Assembly: GCA_963697675.1 (NCBI GenBank)
Contig: CAVOOW010000001.1
Location: 124,001 to 188,000, forward strand
Direction of reading: 5' to 3'
Origin: CAVOOW01 sp963697675
GTDB taxonomy: Bacteria > Actinomycetota > Actinomycetes > JACCUZ01
DNA length: 64,000 nucleotides
Numbering within the stretch: position 1 is the stretch's first letter; every line of letters begins with the position of its first letter. A model generated the notes under the pieces. It did not search any database. It saw only the letters and a program-made list of their open reading frames with translations, and was not told where the DNA came from. The translations under genes were made by a program, and so were the position numbers. This document shows, in pieces, positions 9,061 to 18,562 of this stretch.

Positions 9061-9075
9061 CTTGCCCCAGGTCGA

Positions 9076-9549
9076 TCATCCGCGGGCCAACAACGCCAAC
9101 GCGGCGGGCAGGCTGAGGCGGCTCACGAGCTCGGCACCGTCGTCTGCGGTCTCATCGGTCTGGGCGAAGCCGAGCCCTGCGTACAGGGACCGCGCCGCCT
9201 CGTTGTCCGGACCGTAGCTCAACGCCACGCCCGTGCAGCCGTCCTGCGAAGTCAGCAGCCGAACGGCCTCGATGACGGCCGCCTTGCCGATCCCGCGGCC
9301 CTGGGCCGCCGCGTCGACGACCAGCCCGCCGATCCAGCGGCTCGCGTCGTCGTCCACTCCCCACATGAGAAAACCCACGACCGTGCCGTCGGCTTCGATC
9401 GCCAACGGGTGCCACGTGTCGCCGTAGAAACAAAGACACAGGTAGTACGTGACGTCAGCGACCCAGCGCCGTTGATCCTCATTCGGGTGTACGGCGGCGC
9501 AAGCGCGCCAATTGCCGGCGTCGACCTCGACCAACCGCACTTCGGCCAT
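9076..9549 (-). CDS. GNAT family N-acetyltransferase
   Basis: The protein has 157 residues and is a single GNAT domain. The acetyl-CoA loop is GLVVDAAAQGRGIGKAAV (about 90-107), preceded by VGFLMWGVDDD and followed by ALSYGPDNEAARSLYAGLGF. This architecture resembles small GNATs acting on amino acids or polyamines (SpeG/PaiA-like), but the acceptor cannot be read from the sequence. It lies 26 bp after the reductase gene in the same operon. Confidence 0.9.
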   Translation of the reverse strand: MAEVRLVEVDAGNWRACAAVHPNEDQRRWVADVTYYLCLCFYGDTWHPLAIEADGTVVGFLMWGVDDDASRWIGGLVVDAAAQGRGIGKAAVIEAVRLLTSQDGCTGVALSYGPDNEAARSLYAGLGFAQTDETADDGAELVSRLSLPAALALLARG

Positions 9550-9575
9550 GTCGGCAACTCTGGCATGTCCGGCGG

Positions 9576-10481
9576 TCAGGGGACCAACACGAGCTTTCCG
9601 CGAAGATGGCCGCCCAGAGAGATGCGGTAGGCCTCGACGGCGCGTTCGAAGGGGAACGTCTGCACCTTGATGACAACTTTGTTCTGCTCCAGCAGACCGG
9701 CGACCTCCGCGAGGGCTTGCGTCGGTTGACTGTCCGCGCCACCACCAGACAGTCGGGCTCCGGCCTGACCGGCCGTGTAGTTGGCGATGGTCACGACCTG
9801 GGACGGCGCTGGTGCAAGGCTGAGCAGGTCCTCGACCGGCGTCTGGCCGACGACATCGAAGACGGCGTCGACCACCGGCGCACCGGCAGCGGCCTGGACC
9901 CGGGCGACCACACCCTCGCCGTAGAGCACGGGGGTCGCACCGATCTCCCGCAGGTAGTCCTGGTTGGACTCGCCTGCGGACGCGATCACATTCGCACCCC
10001 GGGCCACCGCCATCTGCACGGCGACGGACCCCACACCACCCGCGCCACCGTCGACAAAGACCGTGTCGCCGGCCTTGACGTCGAGCAGGCGAAGACCCCG
10101 CTCGCCCGTCTCTCCGGCCACCCCCGCCGCTGCAGCCACTGCCCAGTCGATGGACGGCGGCTTGGCCGCCCAGGAGTTCAGCACCGCGTACTCCGCCTGC
10201 GTGTTGTCGCCTTTGCCAAAGACGTCATCGCCCACGGACACGTCCGTGACGCCCTCGCCGACCTCGTCGACGACACCGGCGGCGTCCCAGCCCAGGTAAC
10301 CGGTGCTGGCGAGAGGCTGGCCGCCGGACAGGTACCCGGCGAACGTCTTCCAGTCGATGGGGTTCACGCTGGCCGCACGCACGACGATCCGGATCTGCCC
10401 CGGGCCTGCATGCGTCTCGGGAGCATCGGCCCACTCGAGAACTTCGGGTCCCCCGTATGCCTTGAACTGCAGCGCGCGCAT
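9576..10481 (-). CDS. NADP-dependent zinc-independent alcohol dehydrogenase / quinone reductase
   Basis: The protein has 301 residues. It has the GroES-like N-terminus (MRALQFKAYGGPEVLEW; SVNPIDWKTFAGY; GWDAAGVVDEVGEGV) and a Rossmann domain with VFVDGGAGGVGSVAVQMA, matching the family NADPH-binding A-x-x-G-x-x-G pattern. The structural and catalytic zinc cysteines are absent, as in the quinone reductase branch. It is cytoplasmic, probably acting on quinones or enals. It lies 9 bp after the SnoaL-like gene. Confidence 0.9.
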   Translation of the reverse strand: MRALQFKAYGGPEVLEWADAPETHAGPGQIRIVVRAASVNPIDWKTFAGYLSGGQPLASTGYLGWDAAGVVDEVGEGVTDVSVGDDVFGKGDNTQAEYAVLNSWAAKPPSIDWAVAAAAGVAGETGERGLRLLDVKAGDTVFVDGGAGGVGSVAVQMAVARGANVIASAGESNQDYLREIGATPVLYGEGVVARVQAAAGAPVVDAVFDVVGQTPVEDLLSLAPAPSQVVTIANYTAGQAGARLSGGGADSQPTQALAEVAGLLEQNKVVIKVQTFPFERAVEAYRISLGGHLRGKLVLVP

Positions 10482-10490
10482 CCAGAAATC

Positions 10491-10898
10491 CTATCTCCTG
10501 GGGGGTCGGTAGAGCTCGCGGACCGCCGCATCGATGTCAGCGCCGCCTTGCTCGACTGGTTCCATGTACAAGCGTGCCCAGGCGACCTTGTCATCGCGCA
10601 CGCCGATCACCGTCACCCCTTGCATCAGGAATGACGACCCGTCGACGTGCGTACCTGCCCACCGCAGTTCCGTCCAAACAGTTCCCTCTGCGGTGACCGA
10701 CGAGATTTGATCGGCGACAAAGTCCGGCACCCCCTCGAAGACCGACGTCCAGTTCGCCAGAACCTGCTCCTTCCCCCCGAATCCACGGTTCGGGTGCAGC
10801 GGCTGCTCGCTGCGATAGTCGGTCGCGAACAGGTCCGCCACGGCGCTCGCGTCGTGACTGTTCATGGCCGAGATCAACTGCTCCATGACATCCACCAT
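10491..10898 (-). CDS. SnoaL-like (NTF2 fold) protein, first gene of the operon
   Basis: The protein has 135 residues. The ATG at 10898 begins the conserved helix (MEQLISAMNSHDASAVADLF); a second ATG 12 bases later is possible. The motif series VADLFATDY, GGKEQVLANWTSVFEGVPDF and VWTELRWAGTH is the usual cone-shaped NTF2/SnoaL fold, which houses small-molecule isomerases, cyclases or binding proteins. It heads a tightly packed minus-strand operon: SnoaL-like, reductase, GNAT, phosphoesterase, cNMP-binding protein. Confidence 0.82.
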   Translation of the reverse strand: MVDVMEQLISAMNSHDASAVADLFATDYRSEQPLHPNRGFGGKEQVLANWTSVFEGVPDFVADQISSVTAEGTVWTELRWAGTHVDGSSFLMQGVTVIGVRDDKVAWARLYMEPVEQGGADIDAAVRELYRPPRR

Positions 10899-11032
10899 GA
10901 TTTGGCTCCCATCTCCTGGACCTAACGGCAGGCAACAACCGCATTGTCCGCCCTTTCCGCCCTGCGCGGGGGCGCGTCGCAATAGCGTGGCGCCTCGAGG
11001 GGAAATCGGAACACTGTCACAGCGGGGATACC

Positions 11033-11605
11033 GTGACCCGCCAGCGCTCGGTGTTCGTGTTCTGGGCCCCATCCCCGGGGTCCAGGGCAACGTCCACCTC
11101 GGTGGCCTCCAGGCTTCGGCGCCCCCTGGCGAGCACACGGCAAACTTCGTGTACAGCGAGATCCTCGACTACACCTGCCCCGAGGGCTATCTGCCGACTG
11201 GCGTGTCGCTGGAAGCGATGCCTCAGCTCGACGCGAACTGCGTCTACGAGGACGACCTGATCGTGGAGACAGGCGACTTGGCCCTCACCATCGACGGCAA
11301 GCTGCACAGCGCGCGGATGGCCGGCACCATCAACTACATCCATACGGTCCCGACCGGTCCGGCCGGATCGTTGCCGGTCGACCTGCGCTAGACCGCGCCG
11401 GGGGAGAAGACGGTGACCAGCGACGTGGTGATCCTCCACAACCCGCGGACCGTGCTCATCACGACCACCCGGGAGGCAAGTGTCGTCGGCACCATCGGGA
11501 CCGAGCACATCGGCGCCGGCACGGAGATCTCGACCGGTCAGACGATGCGGACCACGCTGCGGGCCAAGGACCAGCCACTCACGGCGTCGCGTAGCGTCGC
11601 TCCAT
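11033..11605 (+). pseudogene. Broken gene of unknown family (frameshift plus in-frame TAG)
   Basis: The 134 bp before it hold nothing recognisable. From the GTG at 11033 (GCGGGG upstream), codons with almost exclusive G/C third positions begin in one frame, switch frame near 11080, run through SEILDYTCPEGYLP and GKLHSARMAGTINYI to a TAG at 11389, and continue in the same frame with undiminished coding character (TVTSDVVILHNPRTVL) up to the MFS start. A CAG to TAG change would explain the stop. The protein would be about 190 residues of beta-rich sequence with two cysteines. I do not recognise the family. Confidence 0.5.
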
Positions 11606-12838
11606 GTGAAGATCGTCGAGCTCGTCGCACCGGCGCGGTTCGGCCGAAGCTTCCGCTGGCTGCTCGGCTCGTCGGTCATCAGCAACGCCGGTGACGGCAT
11701 CGCGCTGGCGGCCGGTCCGCTCCTGGTGGCGAGTGTCACGCAGGACCCGGTGCTGGTCGCGTCGGCGGCGTTCCTGCTGAGGCTGCCGTGGCTGCTCTTC
11801 GGAGTCGTCGCGGGGGCGTACGTCGACCGGCTGGACCGCCGGCATCTCATCATCGCGGTGGACGTGTTCCGGGCGTTCGTCCTGGCCGTGCTGACAGTCA
11901 CCGTCATGACCGGGGTCGTCAACATCACGCTCGTACTCATCGCGATGTTCGTCCTCGGCACGGCCGAGACCTTCGCCGACATCGCCACCTCGGTCCTGCT
12001 GCCCTCGGTCGTCGGGTCGGCGGACCTCGGGATCGCAAACGCCCGCATGCAGGGCGGCTTCCTCGTCACCAACCAGCTCATCGGCCCGCCCATCGGTGCC
12101 TTGCTGTTCGCCGCCGGCCGCTCGTGGCCTTTCGTGGCGACCGTCGCCTGCTGCCTGCTCGGCGCGTTGATGATGTTGCGGGTCTCGGTGCGGCCGGTTG
12201 CCGTCGGGGAGCGACGCTCCGTTCGTCACGAGATCGCGGAAGGCATCCAGTGGCTCTGGCACCACGCTGCCATGCGGACGCTGGCGATCACGATCGTCCT
12301 GTTCAACGTGACCTTCGGAGCGGCGTGGTCAGTGCTGGTCCTCTACTCCACGCACGTGCTGCACATGTCCGAGTTCGGCTTCGGCCTGCTCATCACCGCA
12401 GGCGCGGTCGGCGGCCTGATCGGCACGTCGGCATACGGCTGGCTCGAGCGTCACCTCTCTCTTGCCGCCATCATGCGGATCGGGCTCGTCATCGAGACCT
12501 TCACGCATCTGACGCTGGCGCTGACGCGGCAGCCGTGGGTGGCCGTCCTGGTCATGGTCGTGTTCGGCGCCCACGCCTTCGTGTGGAACACCACGTCGAC
12601 GACCATCCGGCAGCGCGCCGTCCCCGGCGACCTGCTCGGCCGGGTGACCAGTGTCTACATGATCGGGCTGATTGCCGGCCTCGTCGTCGGAACCGCGCTG
12701 GGTGGCGTGCTCGCGGATGTGTGGGGGCTGAGGGCCCCGTTCTGGTTCGGGTTCTTCGGATCGGGCGCCCTGGTGCTGCTGCTGTGGCGCGAACTCGGCC
12801 ATATCGCCCACGCCGGCGAAGCGCCGGTGCCCGTGTGA
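11606..12838 (+). CDS. MFS transporter (enterobactin exporter EntS-like subgroup)
   Basis: The protein has 410 residues. The GTG at 11606 begins the first cytoplasmic stretch (VKIVELVAPARFGRSFRWL), and upstream in-frame codons lack membrane character. Twelve hydrophobic helices follow, with the MFS loop 2-3 signature GAYVDRLDRRHLI (about 69-81) and SNAGDGIALAAGPLL in helix 1, typical of the MFS_3/EntS branch that exports siderophores or macrolides. The substrate is unknown. It overlaps the tail of the decayed gene upstream, and no regulator is adjacent. Confidence 0.85.
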   Translation: MKIVELVAPARFGRSFRWLLGSSVISNAGDGIALAAGPLLVASVTQDPVLVASAAFLLRLPWLLFGVVAGAYVDRLDRRHLIIAVDVFRAFVLAVLTVTVMTGVVNITLVLIAMFVLGTAETFADIATSVLLPSVVGSADLGIANARMQGGFLVTNQLIGPPIGALLFAAGRSWPFVATVACCLLGALMMLRVSVRPVAVGERRSVRHEIAEGIQWLWHHAAMRTLAITIVLFNVTFGAAWSVLVLYSTHVLHMSEFGFGLLITAGAVGGLIGTSAYGWLERHLSLAAIMRIGLVIETFTHLTLALTRQPWVAVLVMVVFGAHAFVWNTTSTTIRQRAVPGDLLGRVTSVYMIGLIAGLVVGTALGGVLADVWGLRAPFWFGFFGSGALVLLLWRELGHIAHAGEAPVPV

Positions 12839-12924
12839 CGCCGCGCAATTCGTCGGTCGTAGGGGTTCCATTTACGGGCTCCGACGCGGAATATAAGGCC
12901 TCACGACGGACTAGAGAGGCCAAA

Positions 12925-13347
12925 ATGACCGAGCAAACCGCCGCGAATGACCACCAACTCGCCGCCGGAGATCCACGAGCCGCCCAGCTGCTGGAGAGCT
13001 GGCGGCAGCTGGACGACCGATATCAGCAAGTCGTCATGGCCACGGCAGGCGCCTTGGCTGCGTTCGTGCAGTTCCGCAGGGTTGACCCCGAGACCCGCAG
13101 GCTGGTCAGGCGGCTTCTCGACGACCCCTCGGACACGGAGCTGCGAGAGCTGCACGAGCACCCGGACGGCAAGGCCCTGTCGGATTGGCTGCTCAGCCTG
13201 CCGAAGCACCTCGCCGGCGAAGAGCGACCACACCTCGCGGACGAGCTAGGAGACCCGGCTGACGACACCGCCCGGGCCGAACCGGCGCCGTCCGTGGACC
13301 TGCGCGGCGATGTGTCGCGGCTGTTTCACCGGACACCCAGCGGCTGA
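12925..13347 (+). CDS. Hypothetical helical protein (140 aa)
   Basis: The start is the ATG at 12925, 7 bases after AGAGAGG. The composition is helical and charged: ESWRQLDDRYQQVVMATAG, then RRVDPETRRLVRRLLDD, and an acidic, disordered-looking tail. There is no signal peptide or membrane segment. I do not recognise a family. The 86-bp spacer before it holds TTTACG and TATAAG 15 bases apart (12871-12897), a possible sigma-70-like promoter. The diguanylate cyclase gene follows within 25 bp, so the two may form an operon. Confidence 0.6.
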   Translation: MTEQTAANDHQLAAGDPRAAQLLESWRQLDDRYQQVVMATAGALAAFVQFRRVDPETRRLVRRLLDDPSDTELRELHEHPDGKALSDWLLSLPKHLAGEERPHLADELGDPADDTARAEPAPSVDLRGDVSRLFHRTPSG

Positions 13348-13368
13348 AGTCGGCGCTCCCGCTTGCCG

Positions 13369-15009
13369 ATGGGTCAGCGTGAGCAACCACTGATGATCGA
13401 TGAGCGGTACGGCGCGCGCGTCGCGGCCTATGACCTCTGGGTAGCCCTGCAAGGTGAAGACCACCTGGCCGCGGCGGATCGGCTGCCACTCGCGGCTGCA
13501 CGGGCCGAGCAGGAGGGCTGGACCGAGGTCGGGTTCGTGCTGGCGGCCGCCGAGATGGTGCACCGGATCATGCGGCCAGGCGACTTCGTAGCGCCGCCCA
13601 CAGCAGCCACGGCGGCGCTGCTGCAGCGCGCCGAGGACCTCGAGTCGCCAGCCTTCATCGCGATCGCGCTGGGCATGCGAGCCGTCCTGGCCTCGGCCGC
13701 GGGCGACCCGGGTGCCCTGCTCGCGGACGCGAGCCGCGCGGTTGCCCTGCTCGAGGACGAGACGCTGCCGCCGTTGGACCGATGTGCGGGATACGTTGTA
13801 GCGGCGGCCTCGCTGAACACCCTGCGACTGTGGGAACTGGTCGACGAGCTGTACGGACGCGCCGCCGAGCTCGGACCGCAGTGCCGGGCGCCGGGGCAGT
13901 CCGCGGCTGTCGCCACGAACCGGGTCCTGACCCGCCTGGAGCTGGGATTGGCCCTGCTGGAGACCGGTGACCAGGACGCGGCCGCAGGTCAGCTCGCCCA
14001 GCTCAACGAACTGATGCCAGCGGCGCTCGCAGAACAGCTCCCGCGCTTGTGGCGAAGCGACATCGAGGCCTGCGCCGAGGTGGTGCGGTTGTTGTCCGGC
14101 GAGGACCCCGTCGAGCGCACCGACGCGCTGCACTCGCACCGGGAAGCACTGACCGCGAGCAGTGATATCGAGCTGCTGCCGTTGCTCGAGGCCGCGACGG
14201 TGTGGGCGTTGTGGCAGCACGGGCACCTCGAGGCTGCGGCCTCCGCAGCCCTACGGCTCGACTCCGTCTGTTCGTCAGCCTCGGGCGCGCGCACCTTCCC
14301 GCTCTGGGTGCGGGCCACGGTGCTGGCCGCGTGCGCGCCATCTGCCGCCACCGACGCGCAGCAGGAGTACGCGACGCTCTCCACTCGCCTGCTCTGGGAG
14401 TCACGCACGGCTGTCCTCGCCGCGGCACGTGCGCAGATCGACGTGGAACGCCGGCGTGCGGAGCACGCGGGACTGACCCGCGACGTCCATACCGATCCGC
14501 TCACCGGGCTGCACAACCGCCGTAGCTTCGACGCCTGGCTGAAGGACGGCGCACGATGGCCCCTGCGCCGAACCGCACTCCTGCTCATCGATCTCGACGG
14601 CTTCAAGGCGGTCAACGACACCTACGGCCACGACTGCGGCGACCAGGTGCTGCGGCGGATCGGTGAGCTGATGCGGGTCGGCACCCGACCAGACGACGTT
14701 GCCATCCGCCACGGAGGAGACGAGTTCGCGATCCTGCTGCGCGACGAGCGTCTGACGACCGGGGCAGCCTGGCAGCGGGCGCATGAGATACGAGACACCA
14801 TCGCCAAGGAGCCCTGGTCCGCCCTGTCACCCGGGCTCGTCGTGACCGTCACGGTGGGTGTGGCCGTGTCGCCAGAGCCGATCGGCGACGAACCACCGCC
14901 CGAGCCGATTGACATCTACCGCGCCGCAGACCGAGCGCTCTACGCCGCCAAGAGCGACGGGTCGGGAATCATCATGGCCGAGGTCACCGGCGCTGGTCGC
15001 GCACGCTGA
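13369..15009 (+). CDS. Diguanylate cyclase with long TPR-like N-terminal domain
   Basis: The protein has about 546 residues; the start could also be TTG 13363 or ATG 13393, none with a clear ribosome binding site. The first 370 residues are alanine-rich paired helices resembling a tetratricopeptide sensor region. The C-terminal 170 are a complete GGDEF domain: TDPLTGLHNRRSF, LIDLDGFKAVNDTYGHD, active site RHGGDEFAIL, and an inhibitory RxxD (RPDD) five residues before it. It should make c-di-GMP from GTP with product inhibition. No membrane segment is seen. Its end overlaps the convergent zincin gene by 26 bp. Confidence 0.88.
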   Translation: MGQREQPLMIDERYGARVAAYDLWVALQGEDHLAAADRLPLAAARAEQEGWTEVGFVLAAAEMVHRIMRPGDFVAPPTAATAALLQRAEDLESPAFIAIALGMRAVLASAAGDPGALLADASRAVALLEDETLPPLDRCAGYVVAAASLNTLRLWELVDELYGRAAELGPQCRAPGQSAAVATNRVLTRLELGLALLETGDQDAAAGQLAQLNELMPAALAEQLPRLWRSDIEACAEVVRLLSGEDPVERTDALHSHREALTASSDIELLPLLEAATVWALWQHGHLEAAASAALRLDSVCSSASGARTFPLWVRATVLAACAPSAATDAQQEYATLSTRLLWESRTAVLAAARAQIDVERRRAEHAGLTRDVHTDPLTGLHNRRSFDAWLKDGARWPLRRTALLLIDLDGFKAVNDTYGHDCGDQVLRRIGELMRVGTRPDDVAIRHGGDEFAILLRDERLTTGAAWQRAHEIRDTIAKEPWSALSPGLVVTVTVGVAVSPEPIGDEPPPEPIDIYRAADRALYAAKSDGSGIIMAEVTGAGRAR

Positions 15010-17200
15010 ACACGACCTCGGTCTCGGCGCTTGTCTGCCCGTCGTTCGCGCGGAGCACGACCCGGTGGTCGCCGTCGGACAGTTCGGTCGTCACCCACTG
15101 GTCCGCCCCGACCGCCACCCGCTCGCCGTCGAGCAGCCACTCGACCTCTTCGCCGTCGAGCGGCCGGCCGTCGCATGCGGTCGCCACGCCCCACAGGCGC
15201 AGCGGGACTCCCGGCGCCACGGGTGCTTCGGCGCGCGGCCAGAGAACCGCGAGGCTGGGCGGGCGCCAGGGCACGTCGATGCGGAACGGTTCGCTCGCGC
15301 TCGTGTGGAACCCGTCCGTGACGAGCACCTGGACGAGAGCCGGACCGGCCGGCATCGACTCGGCCGAGCCCACCAGCTCGTCACCGTCTCCCCCGACCGC
15401 CAGCAGCTGCCATGTGCGACCGTCATCGGCTGACCACCGCACGAACCTGTCGACCTGCGCTGCGTCGTCGGTCGCCTCGGTCTGCCACCGCACGTACACC
15501 TGATCACCGTCGACGCCGGCGTCGACGCTCACGACCTGCGGTGGGCGCGAGGTTGCGTCGCGGCGCCAGACCTCCTCGTCCTCCTTCACCACGCGGATCG
15601 CCGCGACCTCACCCTCGTACCCGCTACCCGGGTCGGGGATCTTCGCCTGGAGCAGCACCTCACGCTCGTCTGCATCACCGCAGCCGCACCCCCCACCGCC
15701 GCCGCAGGCCCGCGTCGGGAGCTCGTGCACCGGCGCTTGCGAGAGCACGTCACCGTTGACTCCCATCAGCTGGACCCTCATGCCGTCGACGGCCTGCCCC
15801 CAGGCGCCGGCGAACGCGTCGACGCGCAACACGTGGCTCATCTCGACGCGGCCGTCCACCCGCCGGCCCATGACAACGACCAGCGACTCGCGCTCCGGCT
15901 CACGCACCCGTTTGGTCCACTCCCCCCACGGCGGATCCGGTGGATTGGGCGGCGCCGGCGGCCACTCGACCGGGACCTCGACGTCCAGCGGGGGAAGGGT
16001 GTCCTTGGGGAGCGGGACCCACTCGGGCGAGAGCCGCGGATTCTGGATCATCAGCTTGTGGTGATAGGGCGACATCCACGGCGACGAGCCGTAGCCCATG
16101 AAGTCCCTGGCCCACGTGGGACTCATGACGGTGGACGTCGTCACGTCGAACCCGTACTCCCCGATCGTGCCCGTCCGTCCGTCGGTCGAGTCGTACGGCT
16201 CGTAGACGGGGTAGTTCCGGTCCCACTTGTCGTCGTCGGGAGGCAGGTCGCCGAAGACGTGGGCGAAGCCGAGCACGTGTCCGAGCTCATGGGCGATGGT
16301 CGTGCCGCCGTTGCCGCCCACGAATCCGGCGCCGACCCCGCCGGCGTTGCCACAGCCGCCCGTGTCTCCTGTCGGCACACCGACGGGCAGCAGCGCGTAG
16401 TAGAAGCGGTCGGGCAGGTCGCCGTCGAGAACGCGGGCGACCTTGAGCCAGAAGAGCAAGTCGTTCCAGCTCGTCGGACAGCTCCCGTTGGCCATGTTGC
16501 CGGTCAGCGGGTTGTTCCAGGTGAAGGTGCCCGCGAGCGTCACGTCGGGACGGGGTGACACCGGGTAGATGTTGCACGTCCAGGCGCACTCGGACACGAA
16601 GTCGGCCTGTGTGGGGGCCGCGAGCTGCACCTGGTTGCCCGCGGCATCCGCGCCCCAATAGCGCACCGGCACACCGCGCAGCTTGAAGGTCTGGCGCAGC
16701 GTCGCATAGACAACGGTCGTCGTGTCGGCGGAGATCTCCGGGTGACCCGCCTGCTCGACATGCACCTTGAGGCGGAGCTCACCGCGCATCACATCGCCCG
16801 GCACGATGAAGTTCAGCGAGCCGGAGAGCGATCCACGCTCGGAGGGGTACGGAGCGTCCCGGAACGCCGTGACGGTGGCCGGCCAGACGGGTGCGAGTGT
16901 TCCCGTGTCCACCCACACGCCGTACTTGCGTCGTTGCACGACCACGCTGCCCTGCACGTTCGCGACGTTCTGGGTGCCGCCGTGTGCATACACGCGGACC
17001 ATCGCCGGCTTGTCGGCCACCAGCGTCAGGCTGTTGTCGGCACCACGGTCCTGCTTGTCCGTGAGGTGTTCCGCCGCGCGGCAGTACTGGATCGCTTGTG
17101 TCACCTCGACCCCTGCGATGGACAGGGGCTTGAAGAACTCGAGGATGCCCGGCTTCAAAGTCGCGAACACTTCAGACACGAGGTCGCTGAGGTCAGTCAT
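14984..17200 (-). CDS. Large zincin-type metalloprotease with C-terminal Ig-like domains
   Basis: The protein has 738 residues. The metzincin-like zinc site is HELGHVLGFAH at 304-314, giving three His ligands and Glu305, preceded by a glycine-rich loop (GNAGGVGAGFVGGNGG). About 20-290 form beta-rich domains, and the C-terminal 300 residues look like tandem Ig/fibronectin-type sandwiches. A cysteine-glycine cluster (ACGGGGGCGCGD) separates the halves. No Sec or Tat signal is visible at the N-terminus (MTDLSDLVSEVFATL), which is odd for such a protein; a non-classical route or a phage-tail-like payload are alternatives. A second, broken, zinc protease gene lies just upstream. Confidence 0.75.
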   Translation of the reverse strand: MTDLSDLVSEVFATLKPGILEFFKPLSIAGVEVTQAIQYCRAAEHLTDKQDRGADNSLTLVADKPAMVRVYAHGGTQNVANVQGSVVVQRRKYGVWVDTGTLAPVWPATVTAFRDAPYPSERGSLSGSLNFIVPGDVMRGELRLKVHVEQAGHPEISADTTTVVYATLRQTFKLRGVPVRYWGADAAGNQVQLAAPTQADFVSECAWTCNIYPVSPRPDVTLAGTFTWNNPLTGNMANGSCPTSWNDLLFWLKVARVLDGDLPDRFYYALLPVGVPTGDTGGCGNAGGVGAGFVGGNGGTTIAHELGHVLGFAHVFGDLPPDDDKWDRNYPVYEPYDSTDGRTGTIGEYGFDVTTSTVMSPTWARDFMGYGSSPWMSPYHHKLMIQNPRLSPEWVPLPKDTLPPLDVEVPVEWPPAPPNPPDPPWGEWTKRVREPERESLVVVMGRRVDGRVEMSHVLRVDAFAGAWGQAVDGMRVQLMGVNGDVLSQAPVHELPTRACGGGGGCGCGDADEREVLLQAKIPDPGSGYEGEVAAIRVVKEDEEVWRRDATSRPPQVVSVDAGVDGDQVYVRWQTEATDDAAQVDRFVRWSADDGRTWQLLAVGGDGDELVGSAESMPAGPALVQVLVTDGFHTSASEPFRIDVPWRPPSLAVLWPRAEAPVAPGVPLRLWGVATACDGRPLDGEEVEWLLDGERVAVGADQWVTTELSDGDHRVVLRANDGQTSAETEVVFSVRDQRR

Positions 17201-17268
17201 CTTGCCCCCGCCCGGAGAAAGAAATGTCCGACGAGATTAGCCGGGGCGAGTGGCTGAGTCCATGACCT

Positions 17269-18007
17269 TCACCGCACGTCGGTCAGGCAGCCCCCACCCG
17301 CGCCGACGAAACGCAGCCCCGCCAGATCGCCCCGGCCCCACTGCGCGGGTTTGCGCGTCAACACGGGGTACATGATCTGCAGGCGACCGCCGTGGCGCGG
17401 GTGGTCCAGCCCGACCACATGCCCCAGCTCGTGCATGAGCTCGCGTCCACGGGAGCCGAATCGCCGTCTCGTCTTGAAGCCGGCGGGAAAATGCATGTCT
17501 GCGTTGAGCAGCGCATAGCCACGGTCGTAGCGACCCCACAGCCGCCCGGCCTTGTCCCTCGCTGGCACATGCCACGAGCCGCCGCGCCCGGCAATGCCTT
17601 CCCGGGTGGTGCCCGACATCAACGTGCTCTCCGACGGCCGGATCCACGCAACGATCAATGTGTGTCGGCCGGATAGGCGTGCTTCCGCCATTGTGCCTGC
17701 GGGATCCTGTTGGTCCTGCCGCGATAGACGAAGGTCAGGTCGGTCGCCAAACTGGTTCGGTGATCGCCCTCTTCACGTCCCTCACCGCGCCGTGAGTCGC
17801 TTGCGCGCGGTTCACGCGATAGCCGATGACGCGGCACGGGTCCCAGCGGCCCGGCACATGCGGCGCCTCTTCCATCGCGAAGACGGCGAACGCCGTCGCG
17901 TGGCCTCTCGCGGTCCGTCTGTCCGCTGATGCCTGCCCGGGCGGCAGCTTCAGGAGGCGCATCGCGACGCACGCCGTCAGAGCGGCAGCCTGCCTGCGGT
18001 TCCCCAT
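17269..18007 (-). pseudogene. Matrixin-like metalloprotease, two frameshifts
   Basis: Three overlapping minus-strand frames together spell one matrixin. From the ATG at 18007, a signal-like start leads to GRWDPCRVIGYRVN, the usual opening of actinobacterial matrixins. Near 17750 the reading moves to a frame giving SLATDLTFVYRGRTNRIP, and near 17690 to a third giving ARLSGRHTLIVAWIRPSE and the zinc site HELGHVVGLDH, then IMYPVL, the Met-turn. An intact version would be about 245 residues and secreted. Either two real indels or two consensus errors broke it. It is unlikely to yield an active enzyme as written. Confidence 0.8.
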
Positions 18008-18119
18008 GATTCCCCCTTGCGCCCAGTTCCCCCCGGAACCGTTGCGCCCCTCACTGTCACCTGACGAGGGGAGTCGGCCGCATTCGCGGCGAAAAGAAAC
18101 CCGTTGCAGCTCAAGGAGA

Positions 18120-18139
18120 ACGGGCTGTGTTCAGCCCGT
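18120..18139 (-). terminator. Hairpin downstream of the small membrane protein gene
   Basis: ACGGGCTG and CAGCCCGT form a perfect 8-bp stem with a 4-base loop. The hairpin lies 54 bp beyond the stop of the minus-strand gene ending at 18193 and in front of the broken matrixin. There is no T run, so it would be an L-shaped or weak terminator. The rest of 18008-18192 shows no gene. Confidence 0.4.
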
Positions 18140-18192
18140 CACCAGAATGAGCCCGCGGTTATCGCCGCGAACCCATGCAACTCGGACAGGAG

Positions 18193-18483
18193 TCAGCGTC
18201 GGCGCACCGAGAGTGACCGCCAGCCGGAGAGGCGGCCGTCAGGATCCCGGGTCCGCAGCAGGCAGACTGCCGCGACGCAAATGGCGGCGAAGCCGACAAG
18301 GTCGGCAAGCACCAGCCCGTGGTTCTCGGAGATGCGCACGAGCGTCGGTCCCTCGAACCACTTGTCCACGATCAACCACGCAACGCCCTCGAGCGCCAGC
18401 ACGACTGCTGCCGGTCGGTCACCCAGCCAGGCCGGGACGGCCGTGCCGATCATCAGGACGAGCAGTGGCACGGCGAGCAGCAT
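18193..18483 (-). CDS. Small membrane protein (96 aa)
   Basis: The protein has 96 residues from the ATG at 18483, chosen because it opens the first hydrophobic helix (MLLAVPLLVLMIGTAVPAWL). A second helix (PAAVVLALEGVAWLIVD) and a third (GLVLADLVGFAAICVAAV) follow, with a basic C-terminal tail. Three membrane spans and a conserved-looking WFEGPTLVRISENHGL loop suggest a real gene, of unknown function. It is divergent from the mannonate dehydratase gene, 79 bp away. Confidence 0.65.
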   Translation of the reverse strand: MLLAVPLLVLMIGTAVPAWLGDRPAAVVLALEGVAWLIVDKWFEGPTLVRISENHGLVLADLVGFAAICVAAVCLLRTRDPDGRLSGWRSLSVRRR

Positions 18484-18562
18484 TGGTCGAGAGTACGTGC
18501 TGAACCAGTCGGCCGCGCCGCGATTCAGGCTTTGCGCCTGCGCACACCACCGAAGGACCGCC

